A stretch of 26,971 nt of DNA from Chara braunii (taxonomy: Eukaryota > Streptophyta > Charophyceae > Charales > Characeae): positions 138,730-165,700 of the forward strand of contig BFEA01000303.1 of NCBI GenBank assembly GCA_003427395.1, given 5' to 3'. The notes beneath the pieces were generated by a model. The model was not told the origin of the DNA and made no database searches. It saw nothing but the letters and a program-made list of their open reading frames with translations. The number at the start of each line of letters is the position of its first letter. The first letter of the stretch is position 1. Shown piece after piece: positions 16,599 to 25,995 of the stretch. Position numbers and translations under genes: made by a program.

Positions 16599-18448
16599 CT
16601 AGAAGCCTGGGAATAAGTTGCCCCCACTTTTGACGCAACCTTTTGCGCAACCTTAGCGTTCTGACACTCCCACTGCGTGTGTCCATACTCTCCGCAGTTG
16701 ATACAAGCGCCACGCATTCGGCGGTCACGCCACACGTCTTGATCAAGACCTGCCTTTACCCACTCAGACTGTTTGGTGTGATTGGAGGCGGCCTTTCCTT
16801 AACCCCTAGGCTGGCCCTTCCCTCGGCCTGCCGCCTTAGTCTTAACTACCGCGGCGAGGGTGCTACCCTCAGCTACCTCCTCGTCGTCATACTCCGAGTA
16901 GTCCATCAGGTCAGAGAGCTCATCGATTTCAGTTTGAGTCTCATCAGACTCAACCATCATCAACTTCGCCCCCTTCTTCTTCCACTCATGAGGACTCTTC
17001 TTCTTCTTTGAGTCATTCTCTGAGGTGGGTTGAGCATTGCCTAGCGTGGCCTCCAAGTCTAAGGCTTTTCTAGAGAATGTCTCAAACGTGTGGTACTCGG
17101 TGCGTGCCTCACTGGCTAGCAAGTTCCTCATGTTCTCAGGAAGACATCTAAGAAACATAGTTAAGAGGAACTGGTCACTGTAATTGATGCCTGGGACGAG
17201 GATCAGGCTCTCAACGGTAGTCGTAAACTCCCTAACTGACCTGAACTTGCGTTGGTCCAGTTTGTTAATTGCATCAGTGACCCTTTGAGCCTCCTGTGGG
17301 TTATGCCATCGAGCTTCTATCATCTCCATGAATTGGTCTAAAGTCAAAGACTTAGCCCAATCCGCCATGCGTCTCCCGTACCCGGCCTTCACAACTACAC
17401 CATCTAACCACTTGGCTGCCTTACCCTCAAGGTAAGACGCCGGAGTTACCACTTCGTCCTCAGGCAAGGTCCTTTTGGCCTTCACCCAAACCGGGACTGT
17501 CCTCAACCATGTGTTGAGTTCTTCGTCCTTCCTCTCGCCTGAGAAGGCAAGAGGCGATTTCATTGGGGTCTTGGGGTACCATTGACCTTGCTGCTGTCCA
17601 AATTGCTGAACAGGTTGTTGTGGTGATGTAGCAATCACCGCCGGACCCGAAGAAGAAGATGCAACAACCTGTGCTGTTGCTGCAGACGTACCACTTGGTT
17701 GTGTGCCAGCTTGTACGGCAAAGGGGCCTGACATCGCCGTTAACGGCAACGATGGTTGTGCTGGTAGTCGGAATCCTGGCTTTGTCAATGCATCCAGGAT
17801 CTGGTCCAAAGTGCTTTGCATGAAGTTCGTCCTGCTGTCTACGTGCGCATGCAGTGACAACATGTTATCCCTCAACACTTTCAGGGTGTCAGACAAACAC
17901 GATTTGTCCAATCCCTCTAACGCAACCTTGTCAGCCTCTAACGTATCAAGTCTGGCCGCTCTACTTTTTATCTATTTTTCTCTATCGGTTGCTTTCTTCA
18001 GATCCTCCTCTAACTGCTGGCGGAGCCTCTCGACCTGTTGGATCTCTCTGAGCTCCCTCTCACGTGGGGTCAATGGGCTGAACTGCGAGCCCGCCATTTG
18101 ACTAGAAGACTGTCTAGACCCTGTTGAACCGGAAGTGCCCGAGGAACTCGTGGAACTCAGTGGCATTCCCAACTGAGTCCCACTAATCCCTAACGAGGAC
18201 GCAGACAATGACGCAGCAGAGCTGGTACCGTTAGCCATTGCTGCTGCTCTGGCTGCTGTTGCCCGCTCCCTTGCTACTCTGCTTGCTTCCTGTAGTCCTG
18301 CTGCTAGAGCACGGGCTCTACGTTCGGCACGAACCCGTCTTTCTTCTCCCTCGTCCAAGGTCCTGAACACATGCGGAACCCTAAATGCTTCCGAACGTGT
18401 AAGTTTCCTATTGTCAGCTCTATCATCAACAGGATCTGATCCACTCAT
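16583..18448 (-). pseudogene. gag: Gag polyprotein of element 2, two in-frame stops
   Basis: ATG at 18448 starts MSGSDPVDDRADNRKL. The N-terminus is Ala/Arg-rich, then Ser/Gly/Thr-rich, then a coiled coil (LREIQQVERLRQQLEEDLKK). A TAG at 17972-17974 interrupts this, and the same frame continues (KSRAARLDTLEADKVALEGL). A retrotransposon-gag domain follows (SPLAFSGERKDEELNTWLRT ... FRSVREFTTTVESLI ... LRCLPENMRNLLASEA). Basic linkers lead to a second in-frame stop, TAA at 16799-16801. Beyond it, still in frame, is the zinc knuckle CINCGEYGHTQWEC (first Cys codon 16705-16703). The natural stop is TAG at 16583-16585. A related decayed fragment lies at 9430-10011. Confidence 0.8.
16589..16595 (-). 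promoter_or_regulatory. Possible degraded -1 frameshift heptamer GGAAAAC
   Basis: The gag/pol overlap is limited to 16598-16583 by stops in both frames. In the gag frame the codons read gaa aac just before gcg tag. The heptamer G-GAA-AAC is one G-to-A transition from the GGGAAAC found at the equivalent place in element 1. As it stands it is not a canonical X-XXY-YYZ site. I found only a weak 5-bp stem downstream and no clear pseudoknot. Confidence 0.35.
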
Positions 18449-19060
18449 TAGTTAGGCAGATAGTTTCTGCACTAGAATCCCCTAGTGTAATCCTACCACA
18501 ACATGTATCTGACCGACACCTAATTTTCTAACAATAGTTGTGTCCGGCGAGTATCCTACTATACCGAATCAAGTGGCATGTCTACAACATTCACACAGAT
18601 TGTCTACATAGTCTAGATGCACCCTGAATGGTTCACTTACAACAGCATTAGTTAGAACTGACTATGGTAGCATACTACAGTCCTACACAAATTCTGTCTG
18701 TGAGGTTAGCAGTCCGTCAACCAACTAATGAAAGGTACAAAAAGACAACGTAGCAGATGTATGATTGATGGGTATGGTTGTGTATACAGTTGAGCACCAA
18801 TTAGAACCTACCCTCCCCTCCATCCAACATACCGAACAACATCATTGAGTGAGCAGTGTCTTCGTGTGTGAATCGGCCCACCCCTGTGCCCAAGTTGTCA
18901 CCGAGCAAGCCAGCCCAACCACTCTTATTTACCCTCGTACGGCGACGAGCCTTCCTGTCCATGTGATCTGGCTGATCAGGAGGTATTTATAGAGCTCCCC
19001 CATCTCTTCAGGAATTCTTTAACGTCGCAGTCAGGACGACGATCACAGCTAGATTCACAA
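18449..19060 (-). promoter_or_regulatory. Probable LTR/leader and promoter region of element 2
   Basis: Lies directly upstream of gag and has no coding frame. Minus-strand TATAAATA boxes occur at 18991-18984 and, just outside, 19086-19079. Blocks are shared with 7588-7902 and 9098-9290, including an exact GGGCACAGGGGTGGGC near 18894-18879. TGGATCAGATCC overlaps the gag start codon region and vaguely resembles an initiator-tRNA primer site. LTR ends are not defined, and the start of the candidate 3' LTR at 12741 has no match here. Confidence 0.5.
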
Positions 19061-19548
19061 TGAACTCCCAACCAGAAATATTTATAGACGGTCTGGTAAG
19101 CGTCTGTCATGGGCTGGCACACCCGGAGGAACTTCTATTAGCGCAGCAAGCTATGTATCCCCCTCGGCGGCGGACATCTGCGGACGCGTCCGCGGCCGCG
19201 GCTCCGCGGACGCGCGGACCCGTGGCGGCCGATAGGGAGGTCCGTTCGGAATTCCGAAAACGGCTCCTGGCGGCGCATCGGCGTCCCTAGGCCTGCGCAC
19301 CGAAAAAAAATACAAAAAGTAATTTTCAGTGGGGGTCACTTTTGGTTCCCTATGACCCCCCGAAAAAAAATACCCCCACCCCCTTTTTGCGATTTTGTCG
19401 AAGCGGGGGTGTTCGACACGTCGCAATGTACGTGTCGACCAGAAAAAAAATAAATTCCGGCAGTGGTTGGGGGTTTGGGGAGGGGGTTATTCATTATGGG
19501 CTTTTGTTGCGTGTTGGGGTGGCAAATGGTGTGGGTTGGAAAAAGTAG
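19061..19548. other. GC-rich palindromic patch and non-coding spacer
   Basis: The stretch 19161-19275 is strongly CpG-rich, with overlapping palindromes CGGACGCGTCCG (19181-19192), CCGCGGCCGCGG (19190-19201) and TCCGCGGA (19203-19210). The motif GAAAAAAAATA recurs at about 19302, 19363 and 19442. A 9-bp stem TCGACACGT/ACGTGTCGA (19413-19421 and 19430-19438) has an 8-nt loop. A 76-codon frame at 19060-19290 exists, but its only distinctive content is Arg/Ala from the GC patch, so I do not call it. Confidence 0.5.
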
Positions 19549-21031
19549 GTTGGTGGGGACAATTTGGGGGGCGCCCGTTTGCTGTCGGTGGGGCCCGTTA
19601 CGGTGGGGCCCGTTTGGGTGGGGCCGGCTTGGTGGGGCCCTTCTGCTGGTTATCTCATCCCATTTGGTGGGGCCCGTTTGGGTTGGTAGGGCCTGTTTGG
19701 GTGAGGCACATTTGGTGGGGCGCGTTTGGGTGTGGCCCGTTCGGGTCGGGCCTGTTTGGGTGGGGCCCGTTTGGCGGGGCCCGTTTCCCGGTTATCTCAT
19801 CCCATTTGGTGGTGCTCGTTTGGGTTCGTGGTGCCCGTTTGGGTGGGGCCCGTTTGGGCGGCCCATTTGGTGGGGCCCATTTCGGTTGGTCCCGTTTGGT
19901 GGGGCGCGTTTCGTGGGGCCCATTTGGCCGGTGCTCGTTTGCAGTGTGGGCGGCCCGTTTGGTGGGGCCCGTTTGGTGGGGCCCATTTAGTGGGGCCCGT
20001 TTGGTGGGGCTCGTTTTGTGGGGCCCGTTTGGTGGGGCCCGTTTGGTGGGGCCCGTTTGGGTGGGGCCGGTTTGTTGGTTATCTCATCCCCTCTGTTGGT
20101 GGGGCCCGTCTGCTGGTTATACCATCCCCTATTTGGTGGGGCCCGTCTTCTGGTTATCTCATCCCATTTGGTGGTGCTCGTTTGCGGTGTGGGCGGTCTG
20201 TTTGGTGGGGCCCGTTTGGGTGGGCCCCTTTGGTGGGGCTCGTTTGGTGGGGCCCGTTTGGTGGGGCCCATTTGTCGGGGCCCGTTTGGGTTCAAGTTCA
20301 TTCATTTCTTTTCGCATGGTGGGGCCCGTCTGCTGGTTATCTCATCCCATTTGGTGGGGCCCGTTTGGGTTGGTGGGCCCCGTTTGGGTGGGACCCGTTT
20401 GGTGGGGCCCGTTTGGGTGGGCTCAAGTTCATTCTTTTTTTTTCGCATGGTGGGGCCCGTCTGCTGGTTATCTCATCCCATTTGGTGGGGCCCGTTTGGG
20501 TTGGTGGGGCCCGTTTGGGTGGGGCACGTTTGGTGGGGCCCGTTTGGGTGGGGCCCGTTTGGGTGGGGCCCGTTTGGGTGGGGCCCGTTTGGGTGGGGCC
20601 CGTTTGGGTGGGGCCCGTTTGGGTGGGGGCCGTTTGGCGGGGCCCGTTTGCTGGTTATCTAATCCCATTTGGTGGTGCTCGTTTGGGTTCGTGGGGCCCG
20701 TTTGCGGTGTGGGCGGCCCGTTTGGTGGGGCCCATTTGGGTGGTTCCCGTTTGCGGTTTGGGCGGCCCGTTTGGTGGGGCCCGTTTGGTGGGGCCCGTTT
20801 TTTTGGTGGGGCCGGTTTGGGTGGGGCCTGTTTGGTGGGGCCCGTTTTGGTGGGGCCCATTTGGTGGGGCCCGTTTGGGTGGTGGTTATCTCATCCCATT
20901 TGGTGGGGCCTATTTGGTTTGGTGGGGCCCGTTTGGGTGGGGCCCGTTTGGGTGGGGCCCGTTTGGTGGGGCCCGTTTGCGGTGTGGGCTTCCCGTTTGG
21001 TGGTGTGGGCGGCCCGTTTGGTGGGGCTCGT
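19549..21031. repeat. GGGCCC-rich minisatellite (15-16 bp unit) with embedded longer repeats
   Basis: About 1.5 kb built from GGTGGGGCCCGTTT (with GG, GGG or GCGG joining bases), giving 15- or 16-bp units. Between 20515 and 20630 the 16-bp form GGGTGGGGCCCGTTTG is nearly perfect. A longer interspersed block, GGTTATCTCATCCC, recurs near 19648, 19789, 20077, 20152, 20335, 20466 and 20884, with variants at 20115 and 20653. Two copies of a CAAGTTCATTC...TTTCGCATGG segment occur near 20293 and 20424. The plus strand has frames of up to 562 codons (Trp-Gly-Pro-Phe-Gly type) only because the unit lacks stops. Confidence 0.9.
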
Positions 21032-21660
21032 CTGCTTCGATCACTTTCATGATGTACACGGTGACATTATGCAATCACTTTGACACACAACGAAACAATG
21101 CATCGTCCACACCGTCACATCATTCATCCAGTTTCACTAACTTTGACACACAACGTTAAGGCAAACACACAAAAAATAAATGAAAATNCATTGGCAATAT
21201 GAAACAACACGATCATCCAACGGGAGAGTAAAATCAGTNNAACTGCTGAATGACACAAAAAACATGTCACATAAGAGTCAGATCCCCGGATGCACAAAAG
21301 TCTCGTCGGAACAAACTCCTCTCATGTATCATAAATGCCACCCACCAAACAAAGTGAAATAGTTGTCACTGTTGTACACTCACAAAAGCGGAGATATAAA
21401 AACCCTACCGCAAATAACTGAAAAACTAAAGTACATGTGACGAACTAAGACAACAACTGCTCCTGCCATGACTCCTATCCACCTACATTAAAAACTAGAT
21501 AGTCTCCATATGTGCAGAAGTCGTCCTCTGGGATTAAAAAAAAATAAAAAACAGTTGTCAGTAGTGTACACATGTCTCGCAAAACCAAAGACATAAAAAC
21601 CCTACCACAAGTGACTGCAAAGCTAAAGTACATATGAGCAACTAAGATGGGAAACTGCAC
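21032..21660. repeat. AT-rich spacer with degenerate repeats
   Basis: CTTTGACACACAACG occurs at about 21079 and 21143. Segments of about 100 bp starting near 21363 and 21550, and a more diverged one near 21665-21775, share the order TTGTCA..TGTACAC, GCRAARRC, ATAAAAACCCTACC and CTAAAGTACATRTGA. They are irregularly spaced. Three unknown bases are present, at 21188 and 21239-21240. No gene is seen. Confidence 0.6.
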
Positions 21661-21663
21661 TCA

Positions 21664-22131
21664 CTAGTATACACTACTATACCGATGTGTCACAAAAGCG
21701 AAGATATACTCGACCCCGCCACAAAGAACTACAAAACTGAAGTACATATGAATCGCGTCTAAGAAAACAAATACGAAGCTCCCTCCGAAAAAATAGGAAA
21801 TATCCAAATCAAAACCACAGTACATATATCTACCGCCCCCCGCCTCTGCCGCCTCTGCCGCCTCTGCCGCCTCGTCCACGTGTCGGCGGTGCCATGCGTG
21901 TCTGTGCCGCAACCAATCTCTCTCTCTCTCTCTCTCCCTGCGCCTAGCAACCTCGATGGGCTCCTCCTCCGTATCGGCATCCGAAGTGCGCGCCGCCGCC
22001 AACCTCCTGCGCTCCCTGTCAAACTCCTCGTACGACTCCCTCAATCTCGCCTCCTCCCTAGCAATACGAGCCTCCAACTCATTCATGCCGCTGTGATGTC
22101 GCTCTCCGTGAGGTGCCGACACTCCGTCCTC
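21664..22131 (-). pseudogene. C-terminal coiled-coil extension of the hAT reading frame
   Basis: After TGA at 22132 the frame continues with a charged helix (MNELEARIAREEARLRESYE ... DRERRRLAAARTSDAD), predicted by eye to be a coiled coil, then RRRERERERDWLRHRHAWHR. A 9-bp tandem (21841-21872) encodes EAAEAAEAAEA. Beyond about 21840 the frame passes into Phe/Val/Tyr-rich sequence that coincides with the non-coding degenerate repeats. The natural end is therefore probably near 21830 and the rest is chance readthrough. No family recognised. Confidence 0.5.
21841..21875. repeat. 9-bp tandem repeat (GCCGCCTCT)
   Basis: About four copies of a 9-bp unit, in frame with the minus-strand coding sequence, where they encode repeated Glu-Ala-Ala. 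Confidence 0.8.
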
Positions 22132-22725
22132 TCAACAAGTGTAAAACGCAGGTGCAGCCGTGCGTGAACCTAAAAGCATGCCCCTGCGAGTGTCGTGTCC
22201 AGGCTGATCGAGAATGCGATAAGCAGTCGTCAAACTCGGTGTCGGCCTGTGCTCCTCCGAGTCCTCCCTCAACCGCGCCTGGTGCGCCGCGAAATCACTC
22301 CTCACTCTCTCGTCAACTCGTCGCACTATGCTCCACGAACGGTGAAATGACTGCTGTGTGTCGAGGCGAGGTAATGACGACGTCGGCACGTGGCCTCTCC
22401 CGACAGCTCTACCCGTAACTGGCGTCGGAGTGCTGTGGGGCACGGTTGGTGGAGGAGGTGTGAGTGAAGTGGTGCGAGTCCTGTGTGCACCCCGAGCCGG
22501 TGCCATGGCGGACTCCGAACGATGCTGCTCGCGCTCCAAGCTCGCCGGAGAGCCAGAATACCGAGGGGTCACAGGTGTGTACAACGGAGGCGATCGAACC
22601 TCGACCCCAAGAGATCCTGCAGCTCCCCTGCTAATCGGATCCTCCACTCCTGCACGGTGCAACGCATCAGGGTCGAGTGGCCCAGGTGTAATCTCCCCCT
22701 CCTCCATATCTGCTCTGGCGTGGTC
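22132..22725 (-). pseudogene. Pro/Ser/Arg-rich segment of the hAT reading frame
   Basis: About 195 codons between TAG (22726-22728) and TGA (22132-22134), in the same frame as the transposase. Composition is Pro, Ser, Thr and Arg-rich (TPPPPTVPHSTPTPV), ending in SIVRRVDERVRSDFAAHQAR. No recognised domain; likely disordered. It could be a separate short gene with ATG at 22707. The constant frame and similar GC content make it more likely to be part of the transposase protein or of an adjacent ORF lost by mutation. Confidence 0.45.
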
Positions 22726-25700
22726 CTAAAGGTCAGGTGGTATACCGCCCTCCTCCTCCTCATCGGCACCGCCTCCTCCCTCGACATTCTCTGACGAAAC
22801 GTTGTGCGCCACCGATGAAGGATGCCACAACACTAACGCCAAAGACGTACTGCCTCCGACCTCCTCCGGATCATCAGTCTGCAGGTCCATGTCGTCACCC
22901 CCAATGGGGCCGTGTGACAATCGACCTGGACCGGCACTAGGCAACGGTGAAAGTCGCCTCGCAGTATCCGCCCCATCATCGGCCTCCACACCGGGTCCAC
23001 GCCCTCTGTCCCCATGCTCGTCAGAATCACCCTCCATACGAACTGCCTCCTCAGTCCGTACATCATCGGGCTGCAACGTGTCTGCCGCACGAAATCCAAG
23101 TACGACGTCGGACACGGCAGGATCTCCATGCTCTGACACGGTCGGATCACGGTGCCCCTCAGTCTGTGCAAGGTCAGGTGCAAATGGATCGTGATGCTCC
23201 ACCCCGCCCGGATCAGGTACTACAGCACCGGTCTCCAAATCCCGAGCACGCTGCTGCTCCGCCATGTACACGGCTCTACCCGCCCACTCTCTCTGCAACA
23301 CCTCCAACCGCTGCTCCTCCTCTCGATCCAAGCGGGCATGGAGCTCCTCCGTCAACTCCGGTACACCGGCCTCCGTAGGACGATACTCGACGTCATCCCC
23401 CACTCTCTCTCCCCTGTGGCCCCGTCCTGGAAAACCGGTGTCAGAAAGTCCGTGTTCGAGTCCAGGAAAGTCACTCGTGCATAGGTCTGTCTGCTCCCTG
23501 TCCCCTGGAGGTGCCGAGGCGGGTGTGTGCTGGCTCGGCATATGCTCATCGGCTGTAATGTCATCCAGGTGGCCGGACACCTCGCGTCTGACGCCCGTGG
23601 ACGAGTCGGCCTGCGTCTGCAACCGTAGTGATCTCCTAAGACCCTCGGTGGCGGACGGAGCTCTGTCGCTCGTCATGCGTGCTCTGTGAAAGACCAATGG
23701 CACGCCGTCGTCGTCGTCGTTGTCGTCGTCATCCGTGCAGGCCGGCCTTGCGTGCTCCCTCTCTCTCTCAGCACTGGGCTGAGCAGGTAATGAAGTACGT
23801 CCTCCCTCGTCGTGTGTGACCCCTCCACTAGGCTCGCCTGTAACACCTCCACTCGCGCCTCGTGCAGCACGTCCCGTCGGCCCACCAGTACCACCCCCAC
23901 TAGGGGAAAAGGAATCGTCGTCGCTCTCCTGAATGACGGTGCAGTGTGGCTGAAAACCGTCCGGTCCTGCACCGTACGTGTAGTAGAGTCTCTCGACACT
24001 CTTATCTACACCGGGCGGCAAATCCTCCGTGTCGGACTCCTGCTCCAACGTCTCCGCCGACTCTGCTGGCGGTGGGGGCACATAGTCGTAAGGATGAAGT
24101 GTCTCGGCTCTGGGACCGAAAACCTCAGCAACTCGCTCCGGACGACGAGAACCCTGCTGCTGGAATCGGCGGACCTGTGCACTAACCTCGTGTGCGGCCA
24201 CTGCCGACCGAGGTCGGGCTCCCCACTCCTCTGGCTCAGGCTCCTCCTCATCATCCCTGTCGGCGGTGGTCGGGGTGTGTGTGTACTCGTCAGGGCGCGC
24301 CTCAGCCAGGGTCTCCATGTGGCCCCACGGAAGAACGTACCCCCCGCTGCGGTCGCTGCAGCCAAGTAGTTTGAGATTGGTAGCAATCTCAACTAACTGT
24401 GTGACCTTCCTGAACTTGAGCTTGTTGCGCTTGGCCGTCTGGATGCGCTCATGCTCTGCCCAATTCCTCTCAGCAGGAGAGGCGGACGTCCACATGTGCA
24501 TCACACGGCCAGCGATCTCGTGCAAGTCCGGGAAGCATGCGCCATGCTCCACCCACCATGACGCGCACCTGCTCGTCTCCTCGTCCCCTACACAGGCCTC
24601 CGCCTCGGCGTCCCTCGTCACCCTGTCCGTCGTGTGGCCAACCCTGGAGTGGAAGGATCGCATCTGCTGACGCACCCGCAAGTATGCATCCCCCGCCGCA
24701 TCACCGCCTGTCTGCGCTAGGAAAAACGAGTCGCACTCGGTAATGACCTCGAGGTCCGCAGCTGTCCTGCGGGGGGACTCGTAGTAACGGAGGGAGCGCC
24801 TGCGGGGGTTGAGCAGGTGCACCGCAGCGTGCGCCGGCTCAAGCATATGCATGGTGCGGATCTGCACCGCCTCCACGCACGGCCTCTGCATGTCATCAGG
24901 GACGTCAACAACAGCCACCTGTCGCGCCAACTCCTGCGACCATGAGTACATCATGGACATGATCATGCCGCCTCTGTCCAATCTCCTCAACAGCTGGTGG
25001 ACAGGGGTCATGACAGAGACAGCATACTGAACGTTGCACCAGAAATCGGCGCACCGGATGACCTGCCGAACCCAGAGAGCCTGTCTGCGCTTCGACGACT
25101 CCCATGGGATCTTGTCCCACTCGTCGTCATGAAGCATGCTCTCCAAGGCGTTACGCCTGGCGAGCAAACACACAAACATAAAAAAAACGAACGCGAATTG
25201 CGTCTCCACAGGGTGCACAAGCGTGCGGCGACGACTCTTCACCCTGAAAAGGTGATAAGCCGCGCCGTGCGATTTAATGAATCGCACCAACGCTCGAGCT
25301 CTGACAATGGTCTCCGTAACCCAAGGAACCCCTGTGCCGATGTCAGACAACATCAAGTTGGCCACATGGGTGGCACAGGGGAGCCAAGTGATACGGCGGA
25401 TCTCCGGATCGGGGTCCTTTGCAAGGAGCTTTGCGGCGGATGTATAGTTCGACGCAGAGTCCGTGCAAATGGCCAACACGTCCTTCGGAGGGAGAGATAA
25501 AAAAATGGCCTTCCATCTCCTCAGGACGATCCGTGTCGTCTCGGCCACTGAACCGTCTCGCTGGACGGTGACGTACAACAGGGCGCCGCGCTTGGCGGCC
25601 GCTAGGAAGTTGACGATAGGCCTCGCGTCTCGCCATTGCCTACCGTCCGACAAAATGGTGGCCCCCACCGACTCGAATGAAGCACGGACCTCCATCAACA

Positions 25701-25995
25701 TCCCCGCAACCTTCCCCCGCTGATCATCGATACCACCGCCCCCAATGTCCTTGAAGGACGGATAGACAGGCCGCACTCCGTGAGACATGGCGGCCAACGC
25801 CTTCTTGTGCCTATACCATAACTGCCTCCTGAAAGCATTAAATGGTATACCACTATCGTAGCACCACTGCAAAAAGGTGTCCCTGAATGCGGCCTGCCCA
25901 TCTGAATCGTACACTTCATCCAGAGTGGACTGCCGCTGTCTCTTGTGCGCCTGCGGCACGCCCTCAACTCCACTGCCCACCGACCTCTTCCCCAC
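22726..25995 (-). pseudogene. hAT transposase, DUF659 catalytic core and dimerisation domain
   Basis: Would cut and paste the element in the nucleus. Residues counted from 25995: LDEVYDSDGQAAFRDTFLQW (25-44) resembles the helix before the core. DUF659 spans about 80-220, with ILSDGRQWRD (Asp117), LAICTDSASNYTSAA (Asp179) and TWLPCATHVANLMLSDIG. HPVETQFAF (261-269) matches the conserved T-R-F block, with Q in place of R. The dimerisation region is CASWWVEHGACFPDLHEIA ... TSASPAERNWAEHE (477-515), with Glu509 as candidate third acid. Residues about 560-1089 are acidic, Gly/Pro-rich and probably disordered (DDDDNDDDDG). It begins right after the TGA that separates it from the zinc finger, without an ATG, and ends at TAG 22726-22728. 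Confidence 0.8.

Larger units (their letters stand above)
12742..19060 (-). mobile_element. Ty3/gypsy LTR retrotransposon (element 2), defective
   Basis: Read on the minus strand: promoter/leader (about 19060-18449), gag with zinc knuckle (18448-16583), then pol in the -1 frame with protease, RT, RNase H and integrase with chromodomain-like tail (16598-12779), then a purine tract. The order is Ty3/gypsy, chromovirus type. Lesions are two in-frame stops in gag, three in pol after the gap, one frameshift near 13165-13190 and a 180-N assembly gap. Its LTR/leader and gag have decayed relatives at 7588-7902, 9098-9290 and 9430-10011. Confidence 0.85.

Noticed and set aside
19395-21083. Long plus-strand frames of 562 and 477 codons with Trp-Gly-Pro-Phe-Gly repeats
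   Set aside because: They overlap in different frames over a minisatellite whose unit has no stop codon, start without an ATG, and show no domain.
22737-25723. Many plus-strand frames of 60-185 codons opposite the transposase
   Set aside because: Shadow frames caused by high GC on the opposite strand; the minus strand carries the hAT motifs.
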